Origin: JAAYXS01 sp964550375
GTDB lineage: Bacteria; Planctomycetota; Phycisphaerae; UBA1845; Fen-1342
NCBI GenBank assembly: GCA_964550375.1
Contig: CAZJYX010000001.1
Coordinates: 124,001 to 188,000, forward strand
Reading direction: 5' to 3'
Length of the DNA stretch: 64,000 bases
The notes under the pieces were generated by a model. That model had not been told where the DNA came from, made no database searches, and worked only from the letters and a program-made list of their open reading frames with translations. The position numbers and the translations under genes are program-made. Positions 18,947 through 27,950 of this stretch are shown here, piece by piece; within the stretch, counting starts at the first letter, position 1, and each line of letters starts with the position of its first letter.

Positions 18947-20343
18947 GAGACGCCCTTGGGCAGTAGCGCCGGCGCTGCCGGGACGGCGCCCGCCGTCTCT
19001 TCCGATACGCGCGGTTCCGCCACGCCGGCCGGCACGGCGCTCTCCTGAGCGCGCAACTGCGCTGTCACGTTGACCAGGCAGCACGACATGCCAACCAGCA
19101 GCCAGAGCCCCTCCGCCCACAGCCGCATCGTAAACATGCCGCAGACCAGGTAGCCCACCAGCGCCGCACGCAATGCCATGGCGTGCCAGGCCAGGTGGAA
19201 CCGCGTGCGCCACGTGCCCAGGTCCACCGACACGTCTGATGGGAACGTGTAGGACTCAAGCTGCAAACGCCTGAGCCGCGCCAGCGCAATCGCCAGCAGA
19301 CCCAGAAACAGCACAATACCCGGCAGACCCTGCTCGGCCAGACAATTTAGAAACGTGTTGTGGGTGCTGCGGCGGGCGGTCGGGTCTAGCAGGTACGCGC
19401 CCACCTTGTGCTTGAACTGCCCGAGACCGATTCCCTGAGGCTGCTCGTAGGCCATCTCCACGGCCGCCCGCCAGTAGGCCAGGCGGCTCGTAGCCGACAA
19501 ATCCTGTTGGTAGTCTCTGATGGTGGACATCCGCTCCCACCAGCCGCGGTCGATCAACTGCATCGACAGCAACAACCCGATGACCATCGCGAGCAAGCCC
19601 TTCAGGCGATACCCCCTCGGAAGCCAGAAGATCCCCAACGCCGCCATGGCCGCCACGCCGAAGATGGCGCTGCGTGTGCGCGTCATGATGATCGCATTCA
19701 CTACCAGCGCGCCCGCCAGCAGCGCAAAGCCGCGACCCCACCACGTGCGCGACATGAAGAACTGCGCCCCGATCAACGGCAGCGACGCCACCAGGTGCAC
19801 CGCCAGCCCGCTTGATTCGGCGAAATCGGGCCCGCCCAGCCCGGCGTCAAGCCGACCGCCCGATACGTGTCCGCCACCGCCCGTCGCCTGATAGCCAATG
19901 TACGCCACGCCGATCACCCACGTCAGCGTCAGTAGCGTGTAATGCTCCGGCTTGTGAATGCAGCGCACCAGAATGAGCACGAAGATCGCCTGCTTGACGA
20001 TCTTGTCAGTCAGAATAGTGATGGGCAGATCAATCGTGTCCACCCACGTCAGCGTCAGCAGCGCGTAGCCAAACAGCAGCAGCATCAGCACGATCGGCAA
20101 CGGGAACTGCCGGGCCCCCTGCGGCAGGCGCGGGCGGCGCAGCAGCACCCCGATCACCGTGGCCACCGCCACGGTCAGCGAAGTCCGAATACCCGATTGC
20201 ACAAAGCTGCTCCCCCACCACTGCGCCTGCGGGTTTACGTGGTACACCAGTACGTATAGCGCCACGCCCACCACCGGGTAGATGACCGCCGCACACACGC
20301 CGCCGATGTACACCAGCCAGAATGCAATCGCGGTCAGCGGCAT
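18943..20343 (-). CDS. O-antigen ligase/polymerase-type membrane protein (Wzy_C family)
   Basis: The 466-residue protein has about 10-12 hydrophobic helices starting at its N-terminus (MPLTAIAFWLVYIGGVCAAV) and a large periplasmic loop with YQQDLSATSRLAYWRAAVEM, IGLGQFKHKVGAYLLDPTAR and RSTHNTFLNCLAEQGLPG, the Wzy_C/O-antigen ligase signature. It most resembles the putative O-glycosylation ligase seen in exosortase A loci. It either polymerises the repeat unit or transfers finished glycan to an acceptor. It overlaps the upstream glycosyltransferase by 10 bases and the downstream one by 4, so the three are one operon. Confidence 0.85.
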   Translation of the reverse strand: MPLTAIAFWLVYIGGVCAAVIYPVVGVALYVLVYHVNPQAQWWGSSFVQSGIRTSLTVAVATVIGVLLRRPRLPQGARQFPLPIVLMLLLFGYALLTLTWVDTIDLPITILTDKIVKQAIFVLILVRCIHKPEHYTLLTLTWVIGVAYIGYQATGGGGHVSGGRLDAGLGGPDFAESSGLAVHLVASLPLIGAQFFMSRTWWGRGFALLAGALVVNAIIMTRTRSAIFGVAAMAALGIFWLPRGYRLKGLLAMVIGLLLSMQLIDRGWWERMSTIRDYQQDLSATSRLAYWRAAVEMAYEQPQGIGLGQFKHKVGAYLLDPTARRSTHNTFLNCLAEQGLPGIVLFLGLLAIALARLRRLQLESYTFPSDVSVDLGTWRTRFHLAWHAMALRAALVGYLVCGMFTMRLWAEGLWLLVGMSCCLVNVTAQLRAQESAVPAGVAEPRVSEETAGAVPAAPALLPKGVS

Positions 20344-21563
20344 GGGACCTCCCCGCCCACGGCGGCAGTAACCGGCCGCACTCCCAGCGCAGCCCGCTCA
20401 TAGACCTCGCACATCGCCCGCGCCGTGCGCTCCCACGTGTACTCGCGCACCCGCTCACGGCCGCGCCGAACCAGCTCGGCCGCACACTCCGGCTCAAGCA
20501 CCTGCGCGATGCCCATTGCAATTGACCGCGCGTCCGTCGGATCACAGTACACCGCCGCGTCGCCGGCCACCTCCGGCATGCTGCTGCACCGCGCTGTCAG
20601 CACCGGCACGCCACAGGCAAACGCATCCAGCAGCGGCAGCCCGAAGCCCTCGTGCAAACTGGGCATCAACAGGGCCGCCGCGTTGCCCAGCAGCACCGGC
20701 AGGTCGCCGTGCGGCACGAAACCCAGGATGCGGCAGTCCGCCGCCACGCCCAGCGCTCCGGCCTGCGCCATCAGCTTGGCCCGGTGTTCCGCCGAGTTAC
20801 AGCCGGTCAGCACCCAGTGATAACGCTGCCGCACTTCCGCCGGCAGGTGCCCCAGCGCCGCCAGCACACCCGGCGCGTTCTTGCGCCGGGACGCCCCGGA
20901 GAAGTTCAGCACCCACGGCCTGTCCAACCCATAACGCTCACGCACCGCCGCCAGCACGCCGGCTTCACCGGCGCGCCCGCTCTCCGCCACTATGCCGCGA
21001 TCCGGCGCCCACGGTATCACCGTGATCCGCTCCGCCGCCACTCCGAACTCCGCACATAACTCGTCCCGCGTAGCCCGCGAAGGCGTGATGATGTGCCGCG
21101 CGTGCCGCACGCCCCGCCGCACACCCTGCAGAAACCGGCGCCGGGCCCGCGCCGACGGCGCATCCTGCACCTTCAGCGGCGCCAAGTCGTGTATCGTCAC
21201 CACGCACGGAACCGGGCACCACCACGGCGCCGCGTTGGCCGGCAGGTGCAGCAAATCCAGCCCGTCGGCCCACGCCGCCAACGGCAGCCGTACCTGGAAC
21301 CACGCATCCCAACGGTCGCCCGGCAGATCGATCAAGCGCAGCCGCACATTGTCCGGCCAACGCGCGCTTCCCCCTCCGCCTGCTTCAACCAAACCGGCGT
21401 CAGCCTCAAGCAGCGAGCACCGGTTGTCGCGCCGCCGATGGCAGAACGTGAACCGCCAGTCAGGCCGCAGGGCTGGTATCCGGCTGTACGCGTCAAACAA
21501 GTTGCGACCCGTGCCGCGCGGCTGCGAAGAGAACACGGTACGGGCATCTAGTCCGATATTCAT
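20334..21563 (-). CDS. Family 4 glycosyltransferase
   Basis: The 409-residue protein begins MNIGLDARTVFSSQPRGTGR, the usual GT4 start. Donor-side motifs are VLNFSGASRRKNAPGVLAAL, CRILGFVPHGDLPVLLGNAA and PSLHEGFGLPLLDAFACGVP (the EGFGLPLLDA nucleotide-sugar motif). SMPEVAGDAAVYCDPTD is also family-typical. It resembles mannosyl- or rhamnosyl-transferases of O-antigen pathways, but specificity cannot be assigned. The ATG at 21563 is preferred to the in-frame start 7 codons upstream because homology begins at MNIGLD. It is first in the leftward run GT - ligase - double GT - PaaK-like, 290 bases downstream of the VanZ-like gene; that gap probably carries its own promoter. Confidence 0.85.
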   Translation of the reverse strand: MNIGLDARTVFSSQPRGTGRNLFDAYSRIPALRPDWRFTFCHRRRDNRCSLLEADAGLVEAGGGGSARWPDNVRLRLIDLPGDRWDAWFQVRLPLAAWADGLDLLHLPANAAPWWCPVPCVVTIHDLAPLKVQDAPSARARRRFLQGVRRGVRHARHIITPSRATRDELCAEFGVAAERITVIPWAPDRGIVAESGRAGEAGVLAAVRERYGLDRPWVLNFSGASRRKNAPGVLAALGHLPAEVRQRYHWVLTGCNSAEHRAKLMAQAGALGVAADCRILGFVPHGDLPVLLGNAAALLMPSLHEGFGLPLLDAFACGVPVLTARCSSMPEVAGDAAVYCDPTDARSIAMGIAQVLEPECAAELVRRGRERVREYTWERTARAMCEVYERAALGVRPVTAAVGGEVPCR

Positions 21564-21853
21564 GCGGCAACCTGGCGGCACCAATACGACCCATGCATCC
21601 CAATCGCCGGCGCGCTGCGAGCCGGAACGACGTAAACAGTCCAGAGTCTTTATCGGTTGCCGCAGCAGGGGTGGTAAGTGTGGCGGCCCGACTTAAGCCA
21701 CAACGGGCCATAACTTTGAGTGTGACAGTTCAGCGCAGGACTTGTTCCCGGGCCCACACGCCCGGCGCCGGCCGGTCTACTGCGATGAGACGTGGTTATG
21801 GGGCGTGCGCTCAGCGCGCCGCAACCGCCAAACTGGCGACTCCACCGTGCGGG

Positions 21854-23257
21854 TTACACCGCCTGAGAGGCCGGAAGCTCCGCTGCCGAAGCCTCGCTGT
21901 CGCGCTCTCGCTCCCGCCGCCGCGGCAACAGCGCGTTCCAGACCCGCGTTGCCAGCAACCACGCCACGAACGCCAACAGCGGCGCGGTTACATCCGCCAC
22001 CCCGGACCCCAACAGCAGGCGCAGGGACTCTATCAGCGTTGCCAGGCCGATCGTCATCATGAAGGCCACTGCCGCCCCGCGCGCACGAGCAACCATCAGA
22101 CAGAGCATCGTAATGAAGCCGTAGAGTGACACCGTTTCTGCCAGCGACGCAACCACCCGGTCAAACGGCTGGCTGAAGTGGTAGTGGAACGGCGTCCAGT
22201 TCACGACAAGCTCCGCTGCGCCAAAGCGCGCCGAAACCGGCATGTTATGCGCCCCAGAAGCCAGGGCGAACAGCGCGGCAACAACCAGGACCACCGCCTG
22301 AAGCGTCCGCCCGTGTCGACCGTGGCGGGCGCGGCGGTTGCGCGAACCATCGGGGATTATCCCCAACTCCGCGCACTTCGCCGCCATCCCGCAACCCGCT
22401 ACTCCGCCCATCAACGCCACCACCATATCCAACAACCCGCAGGCGTGCGTGGAAATGAAGATCTGGGCCAGCTCCAGCCCAATCGCCAGCGCCGCTATCG
22501 GCTTCACCGCCGCCCGCACCGCCCTCCAGGTATTGCCGTGTCGCTGAATCGCGGCGGCCGCCACGCAGAAACCCAGGATGACGAACATCCCGAACCGCCG
22601 AACGTCGTCCAGGTCCAACCGCCGCGTCAGATCAAGCTCCATGCTGGGCGACGCCAAACGCAACGGAACCAACATCAGACCACCCGTCACCAGCGCGGCG
22701 GCCCAGGCCAGCAGCGTCCAGGAATCCACGTGTACCGTCTCATAGGCGTACGCGTGGATCTGCCGCAGTCGGCGTTGCAGCCCCGGTGCTATCAGGCAGC
22801 CAACCAGGGCAGCCAACGTGTTGACAACGCAATCCTGCAGGTTGGCGGACCGCGCCGGCATGAACTGCTGCGCAAACTCGGTCCCATAACTAAGAGCAGC
22901 GGACAACCCCAGCGCAACCACCAGGTCCGGCATCCCCGCCCGGCCCCGCCGCCTCACCAGCAGCCGAAACGCCAACCCCACCGGAATGTACACCAGGAAG
23001 TTCGTAAACAGATCGTTCGCGTCGGAATGCTGCCAGGGCGGAATAGCCTGCCAGCTCGACGAAGGGTCAATCCACTGGCGGCCCTGTACGCCCAGCGGCC
23101 CCACCGTGCCATAGATGATCACCGCCAGGCATACCAGCGAAAGACCCTGCAGCGTCCCCCGCCGAAGAATGGGACGTCGCCCAGGATCGCCCTGGCCAGG
23201 TGCCAGGTCGCCGGGCCGGTCACCAGTAAAACGAGATGGATAGCCGTCGGTCGTCAT
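21854..23257 (-). CDS. VanZ-family membrane protein with three VanZ-like repeats
   Basis: From the ATG at 23257 the protein has 467 residues and about 12 hydrophobic helices. Three stretches resemble the conserved end of a VanZ domain: GTEFAQQFMPARSANLQDCV, GLELAQIFISTHACGLLDMV and LIESLRLLLGSGVADVTAPL. Each has Glu, then a Gln/Arg position, then Asp about 10 residues later. VanZ-like proteins accompany exosortase/EPS loci in several phyla; their biochemical role is unclear. The ATG has GGAGGGG upstream; the in-frame start 15 codons earlier lacks one. It diverges from the epimerase gene at 23506. Confidence 0.75.
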   Translation of the reverse strand: MTTDGYPSRFTGDRPGDLAPGQGDPGRRPILRRGTLQGLSLVCLAVIIYGTVGPLGVQGRQWIDPSSSWQAIPPWQHSDANDLFTNFLVYIPVGLAFRLLVRRRGRAGMPDLVVALGLSAALSYGTEFAQQFMPARSANLQDCVVNTLAALVGCLIAPGLQRRLRQIHAYAYETVHVDSWTLLAWAAALVTGGLMLVPLRLASPSMELDLTRRLDLDDVRRFGMFVILGFCVAAAAIQRHGNTWRAVRAAVKPIAALAIGLELAQIFISTHACGLLDMVVALMGGVAGCGMAAKCAELGIIPDGSRNRRARHGRHGRTLQAVVLVVAALFALASGAHNMPVSARFGAAELVVNWTPFHYHFSQPFDRVVASLAETVSLYGFITMLCLMVARARGAAVAFMMTIGLATLIESLRLLLGSGVADVTAPLLAFVAWLLATRVWNALLPRRRERERDSEASAAELPASQAV

Positions 23258-23437
23258 GGGCTTCTTTCCCCTCCGGAGGGTGGAAACTGTCACGCCGGTC
23301 ACTTGCCCGCAGAAGGGGCCCTTCTACGACAAGCTTAGAAAACATGGGCCCGCCAAGACAATCTCTCTCACGCGCCGAACTGACGCGGACGCCGCCGTAA
23401 CCGCTCCCGAAAGCGCCCCCCCAAAGTCCGCCCACGC

Positions 23438-23466
23438 TGGCCACACCGGACAGGGCCGGATATAAA
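23438..23466 (+). promoter_or_regulatory. Candidate sigma-70 promoter for the epimerase operon
   Basis: TGGCCA (23438-23443, four of six matches to the -35 consensus) and TATAAA (23461-23466, five of six to -10) are separated by 17 bases. Transcription would begin near 23473, giving a leader of about 33 bases with GGAGG before the ATG at 23506. Confidence 0.5.
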
Positions 23467-23505
23467 CTGCGGGACTTGTGACATAACACGCACCGGAGGA
23501 CGAGC

Positions 23506-24606
23506 ATGGCACGAGTGGTAAACGTGTGTGGGGCCCGGCCCAACTTCATGAAAATCGCGCCCCTGATGCGCGCATACCAGGCGTACCCACACCTCGCCCC
23601 GCTGCTCATCCACACCGGCCAGCACTACGACCAGAACATGTCCGACCTCTTCTTCCGCCAGCTCCGAATCCCCGAACCCGACGTCAACCTCGAGGTCGGC
23701 TCCGGCAGCCACGCCCAACAGACCGCCCAGATTATGATGCGATTCGAGCCGCTCCTGCTCGAACACCGCCCCGAATGGGTCGTAGTAGTCGGTGACGTGA
23801 ACAGCACGATCGCCTGTGCCCTCGTGGCCGTTAAGCTCGGCGTCCGCGTCGCACACGTCGAGGCCGGCCTGCGCAGCTTCGACCGCACAATGCCCGAGGA
23901 GGTTAATCGCCTCCTGACCGATGCGCTCTCCGACCTGCTGTTCGTGACCGAGCGCAGCGCCCTGGAGAACCTCCGCCGTGAGGGCCGCCCCGACGAGCAA
24001 GTGCACTTCGTCGGCAACGTGATGATTGATACGCTCCGGTTCAACCTGACGAAGGCCGAGCAGTCCACCGTGCTCGAAACGCACGGCCTGAAGCCCGGGC
24101 AATACAACGTAGTCACGCTGCATCGGCCCAGCAACGTCGATGACCCCGCCACGTTCCGGCGCATCGCCGACGCGCTGGAAGTCATCACCGCCGACCTGCC
24201 GACCGTCTTCCCCATGCACCCCCGCACGCTCCACAACCTGGGTCGCCTGGGACTGGCCGAGCGCGTCCAGCGCCTCGCCGGCCTGCGCATCATCGAACCC
24301 CTCGGATACCTCGACTTCCTCCGACTGATGAGCCAGGCCAACGTCGTGCTCACCGACTCCGGCGGCATCCAGGAGGAAACCACCATCCTCGGCGTCTGGT
24401 GCCTGACCGTGCGGGAAAACACCGAGCGGCCGATTACCATCGACAGCGGAACCAACACCCTGGTCGGGACTGACCCGGACCGGATCATCACGGCCTACCG
24501 GCGCTGTCGCGCACAGGCCGCCTCCAAGCCGCCTGCTCCGGAGCTGTGGGACGGCCAGGCGGCCGAGCGCATTGCGGCCATCCTGGCCCAGCATACGCCG
24601 GAATAG
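23506..24606 (+). CDS. wecB: UDP-GlcNAc 2-epimerase family, divergent subtype
   Basis: The 366-residue protein begins VVNVCGARPNFMKIAPLMRA and keeps the family core: VVVGDVNSTIACALVAVKLG, VAHVEAGLRSFDRTMPEEVN (Asp and two Glu of the active site) and NVVTLHRPSNVDDP (His). The VNSTIACALVA and RSFDRTMPEEVNRL versions mark a subgroup distinct from classical WecB/MnaA; relatives act on UDP-GlcNAc or UDP-GlcNAc-derived uronates. It should be a cytoplasmic non-hydrolysing C2 epimerase. The ribosome binding site GGAGG lies 6 bases before the ATG. It is followed within 26 bases by a second, more classical epimerase. Confidence 0.85.
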   Translation: MARVVNVCGARPNFMKIAPLMRAYQAYPHLAPLLIHTGQHYDQNMSDLFFRQLRIPEPDVNLEVGSGSHAQQTAQIMMRFEPLLLEHRPEWVVVVGDVNSTIACALVAVKLGVRVAHVEAGLRSFDRTMPEEVNRLLTDALSDLLFVTERSALENLRREGRPDEQVHFVGNVMIDTLRFNLTKAEQSTVLETHGLKPGQYNVVTLHRPSNVDDPATFRRIADALEVITADLPTVFPMHPRTLHNLGRLGLAERVQRLAGLRIIEPLGYLDFLRLMSQANVVLTDSGGIQEETTILGVWCLTVRENTERPITIDSGTNTLVGTDPDRIITAYRRCRAQAASKPPAPELWDGQAAERIAAILAQHTPE

Positions 24607-24631
24607 CACACGCGACGCCACGGAGGTGGCC

Positions 24632-25768
24632 ATGGGCCTTCCGCAACGGATCCTGGTTGTGCTTGGCACCCGGCCGGAGGCCATCAAGCTGGCCCCCGTC
24701 GTCAGGTGCCTCAAGTCGCGGCCGGGAGCGTTCACGGTCCGCGTCTGTGCCACAGCCCAACACCGCCAGATGCTCGACCAGGTCCTTGAGCTGTTCGAGA
24801 TCACGCCGGACGTCGACCTCGACCTTATGTCCCCCGGCCAAGATCTGTTCGGCCTCACCGCGCGGGTCCTGACCGCCATGAAACCCGTGCTACGGTCCGA
24901 ACACCCTGATTGGGTCCTCGTCCAGGGCGACACGACCACCGTCTGGACCGCCGCCCTCGCCGCTTTCTACGAGGGCGTCCGCGTCGGCCACGTCGAGGCC
25001 GGGCTGCGCACGTTCGACAAGCGCCAGCCCTTCCCAGAGGAGATCAATCGGCGACTGTGCACCCAACTAGCCGACCTGCACTTCGCCCCGACCGAGCGCG
25101 CCCGACAGAATCTCCTGGCCGAGGCAACTCCCGACGAGCGCATCGTCGTAACCGGCAACACCGTCGTCGACGCCCTGCACTGGGTGCTAGCTCGGGTGCG
25201 CGAAAACCCGCCGCCTGAAGTGCGCGCGCTGCGCGACTGGATCGCAAGTAACTTGGGAGAAAGTCCTTACGTGCTGATAACCGCCCACCGGCGCGAGTCA
25301 TTCGGCCCCGGCCTGGAGCACATCTGTGCGGCGATCAACACCCTCGCCGACCGCTACCCGGACACACACTTCGTGTACCCGGTTCACCTGAATCCGAACG
25401 TGCGGGAGCCCGTAAGTCGGCTACTGTCTGGTCGGCGGAACGTTCATCTGCTCGATCCGCTGCCCTACGCCGCCTTCTGCTGGCTGATGAGCGCCAGCAC
25501 GCTGATTCTGACGGACTCCGGCGGCATACAGGAGGAAGCCCCGAGCCTGGGCAAGCCCGTGCTGGTGATGCGCGCGTGCACCGAACGCCCCGAAGGCGTC
25601 GAAGCCGGCTGCGTCCGCCTGGTCGGCACTACCCGGGAACGGATCGTCGACGCCGTGGCCACCGCCCTGAATTCGGCCGGCGAGCCCCACGCCGGCCGGC
25701 ACAATCCCTACGGCGACGGCCGCGCCAGCGAGCGGATCGCGGAGGCGCTGGCGAGGTTGTCGTTATGA
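24632..25768 (+). CDS. wecB: UDP-N-acetylglucosamine 2-epimerase, classical subtype
   Basis: From the ATG at 24632 this is 378 residues, close to the 376 of E. coli WecB. Motifs are RILVVLGTRPEAIKLAPVVR, LVQGDTTTVWTAALAAFYEG, VGHVEAGLRTFDKRQPFPEE, FAPTERARQNLL and VLITAHRRESFGPGLEHICA, with the catalytic Asp, two Glu and His all present. It converts UDP-GlcNAc to UDP-ManNAc. GGAGGT lies six bases before the start; the in-frame start 20 codons upstream overlaps the previous gene and lacks homology. ManNAc or ManNAc-uronate is therefore a likely glycan component. Confidence 0.9.
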   Translation: MGLPQRILVVLGTRPEAIKLAPVVRCLKSRPGAFTVRVCATAQHRQMLDQVLELFEITPDVDLDLMSPGQDLFGLTARVLTAMKPVLRSEHPDWVLVQGDTTTVWTAALAAFYEGVRVGHVEAGLRTFDKRQPFPEEINRRLCTQLADLHFAPTERARQNLLAEATPDERIVVTGNTVVDALHWVLARVRENPPPEVRALRDWIASNLGESPYVLITAHRRESFGPGLEHICAAINTLADRYPDTHFVYPVHLNPNVREPVSRLLSGRRNVHLLDPLPYAAFCWLMSASTLILTDSGGIQEEAPSLGKPVLVMRACTERPEGVEAGCVRLVGTTRERIVDAVATALNSAGEPHAGRHNPYGDGRASERIAEALARLSL

Positions 25769-26032
25769 ACTCGCCGCAGCATGGTCCCCCGACCAGCACG
25801 GACGCGGTTTGCGCTGCGGAGCAGCACAGACGCCGTTTCCAATCTGGAGCAGCCCGGATGGGACGTCCGATTATGTGAAAGGGCACCGCAACGGCGGCCG
25901 CCCCGATGGTTTTAGGACAGTGGAGCAGCGAGCACCGCAGAACACCGCCGCCGGCGATAGATGCGAGCAGTTAAAGACTGTGCATAAAGGACTTACGACC
26001 ATGACCGCCACGCCGCGATCACGGAGGATTCG

Positions 26033-27871
26033 ATGCAGGCGCGGTTGATCGCGACAGAGAAGTCCGCCGCACCGCTCGGCAGCGCGGGCACGTATCGGAT
26101 GACCGGCCTGCTGCTGTTACTGGCGGTATCGTGGTCCGCGGCGCCGGCGGATGGGCAGACTGGGCCGCCGCTGTTCGCCGTGCGGACGGCCGAAGGGCGG
26201 CTGCTGGCGTTCCCTGCGGCTGCACCGTTGGGGGCGGGCTACTCTGTCGATGACGAGACGCTGGCGGCCAGCGTGACGTCCGTTGGTGATGAGCAATGGG
26301 AGTTGTCACTCCGCAACGCCGGCCAGCAGGCGTTCCTGGAAGTGTGGTTCCCGTGGGAGCCCGAAGCAACGGCCGTCAACGGCGACCTGGCGGACGACAT
26401 CGTGTACTACCCCCGATTTGTGGGCGTGGCGGAGAAGGCCGATCAGCTCGAAGAAAGCAGTTGGTGGGGTGAGTCATACCCGGGTCATTGCTTTGCACCT
26501 CTGGTTGTCGTCGCGGACGAGCGCGCAGCGCGGATTGTGGCGGCGGTCAACTGGCCGCCTGAGCGCGTATCGCCAGTGATTTCTCGGGGGCGCGTCGGCC
26601 TGCGCTACGGAGGCTTGCCGGCAGGCCAGACTGGGCAGTACCGGGCGCTGGTGGCGGCCGCCACCGGGGATCCGGCCAACGGCGTGCACGCCTGGCACCT
26701 GGTCCTGGACAAGTACAAGGATTGGCTGCGCCCGCACATGGAGGCGGAGGGGCTGCATCCGATCGAGTACCCGGAGGCGTTTCGCAAGGCGCACGGCTGG
26801 CTCAACGTGCAGCTGCACCATCTGGCGCGCTTTGATGTCGCAGAGCTTCGCGCCGTTTACGAGCGGCATCGCCAAGTCTTCCCGTGGATCCAGTGCTGGG
26901 GACAGATGAGCAACTACCAGCGCTCGCCCCTGGACGGCCGGGCGGACTTTCCGGAGCCCCCATTGGAGCCGAATGAGCGGACAGGTTGCTGCGTGGACGA
27001 GCCGCGGATGCACGCGCGCTACCGGCCGGATTTGCCGGCGCTGGCGCGCGAGATCACGGCGCGCGGCGGGTTGATGGGTTACTACGCACGGCCCATGTCG
27101 CCGTACCAGCGGCTGGATGGGCCTGACAGTCCGGACTTGGCGTTTCTGACGCAGTGGATCGAGGAGAACCGTCGCGACGGCGCGAACGTGTTGTACCTGG
27201 ACGTCGTGGGGGTACGCGATTTCGGAGCGCCGCTGGCGGTGGCGCGGCTGTTTCAGCACACGTTCCCGGCCTTGACGCTGACGGAGTACGTCCAGGACAT
27301 ATATCCAACCAGCGCACTGATTGGCGGGAGCCTGTGGGGGCTCAGGCGCTGGCACACGGAGCCCGGCCAGACGCCGGCGGATCTGGGCCCGGAACTGCCG
27401 CGCGTGACGTTTCCCCGTTTCGGCCGGTACCTCCTGGACGACCGGGTCATGTTCCTGGGCTACAGCAACGGCGACTTCATGTGGTGGGGCCCGTATCGCG
27501 GGCACGACTACTGGACCGAGCGCCAGGCGTTTCTACTGGGGGCCAAGCTGGATGCGCCCACACTCTTCAAGGGTCAGCGCGGCTGGATCAATCCGGTGAA
27601 CCAGGCAGTGGAGCTCATCGTAGGCGAGTGGGAACGCGTCGGCTGGTGGGACCGCCGGCCCGTCTACCGGGACCGCGCGGGCATCTCTGACTTGCCCGAT
27701 GGCATTGACGTACGCCGCTTCGAAGATCGTGAGGGGACGAGCTTGTTCGTGGTGGACAACTGGCACGGTCGTTCCGGACAGGCGTTTCATTATCTGGGCC
27801 GGCCGATTATCGTGCCGACGCAACGGCTGTGTATCATGGTGCTCCCCAAGCGACTGGAGAGCCGCCCCTGA
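26033..27871 (+). CDS. Secreted DUF6259-like protein, putative glycoside-hydrolase fold
   Basis: The 612-residue protein has a signal peptide (MTGLLLLLAVSWSAAPADGQ after a 22-residue lead) and no further membrane helix. An N-terminal beta-rich part (about 45-230) is followed by a TIM-barrel-like part: WLNVQLHHLARFDVAELRAV, PWIQCWGQMSNYQRSP, GGLMGYYARPMSPYQ, DGANVLYLDVVGVRDFG and MFLGYSNGDFMWWGPYRGHD. This layout fits DUF6259 proteins related to GH36-like hydrolases; acidic residues in LYLDVVG and EYVQDIYP could be catalytic. The start at 26033 has GGAGG five bases upstream. Its place between epimerases and Wzy suggests processing of the exported glycan. The family call is tentative. Confidence 0.6.
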   Translation: MQARLIATEKSAAPLGSAGTYRMTGLLLLLAVSWSAAPADGQTGPPLFAVRTAEGRLLAFPAAAPLGAGYSVDDETLAASVTSVGDEQWELSLRNAGQQAFLEVWFPWEPEATAVNGDLADDIVYYPRFVGVAEKADQLEESSWWGESYPGHCFAPLVVVADERAARIVAAVNWPPERVSPVISRGRVGLRYGGLPAGQTGQYRALVAAATGDPANGVHAWHLVLDKYKDWLRPHMEAEGLHPIEYPEAFRKAHGWLNVQLHHLARFDVAELRAVYERHRQVFPWIQCWGQMSNYQRSPLDGRADFPEPPLEPNERTGCCVDEPRMHARYRPDLPALAREITARGGLMGYYARPMSPYQRLDGPDSPDLAFLTQWIEENRRDGANVLYLDVVGVRDFGAPLAVARLFQHTFPALTLTEYVQDIYPTSALIGGSLWGLRRWHTEPGQTPADLGPELPRVTFPRFGRYLLDDRVMFLGYSNGDFMWWGPYRGHDYWTERQAFLLGAKLDAPTLFKGQRGWINPVNQAVELIVGEWERVGWWDRRPVYRDRAGISDLPDGIDVRRFEDREGTSLFVVDNWHGRSGQAFHYLGRPIIVPTQRLCIMVLPKRLESRP

Positions 27872-27950
27872 GTGGGGCGCCGCTTGATGAAGGTGGTCGG
27901 CGAGATGGAGTCGCGTCGCCGCCAAAGGGCGACCGGGCAACGAGACCGGA

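Noticed and set aside
18947..19213. 89-residue N-terminal extension of the double glycosyltransferase
   Set aside because: It lies wholly within the ligase gene in another frame; the ATG at 18946 overlaps the ligase stop (ATGA) and begins the GT4 homology.
25765..25878. 37-codon frame overlapping the second epimerase's stop (ATGA)
   Set aside because: No hydrophobic or conserved features and no ribosome binding site; probably chance.
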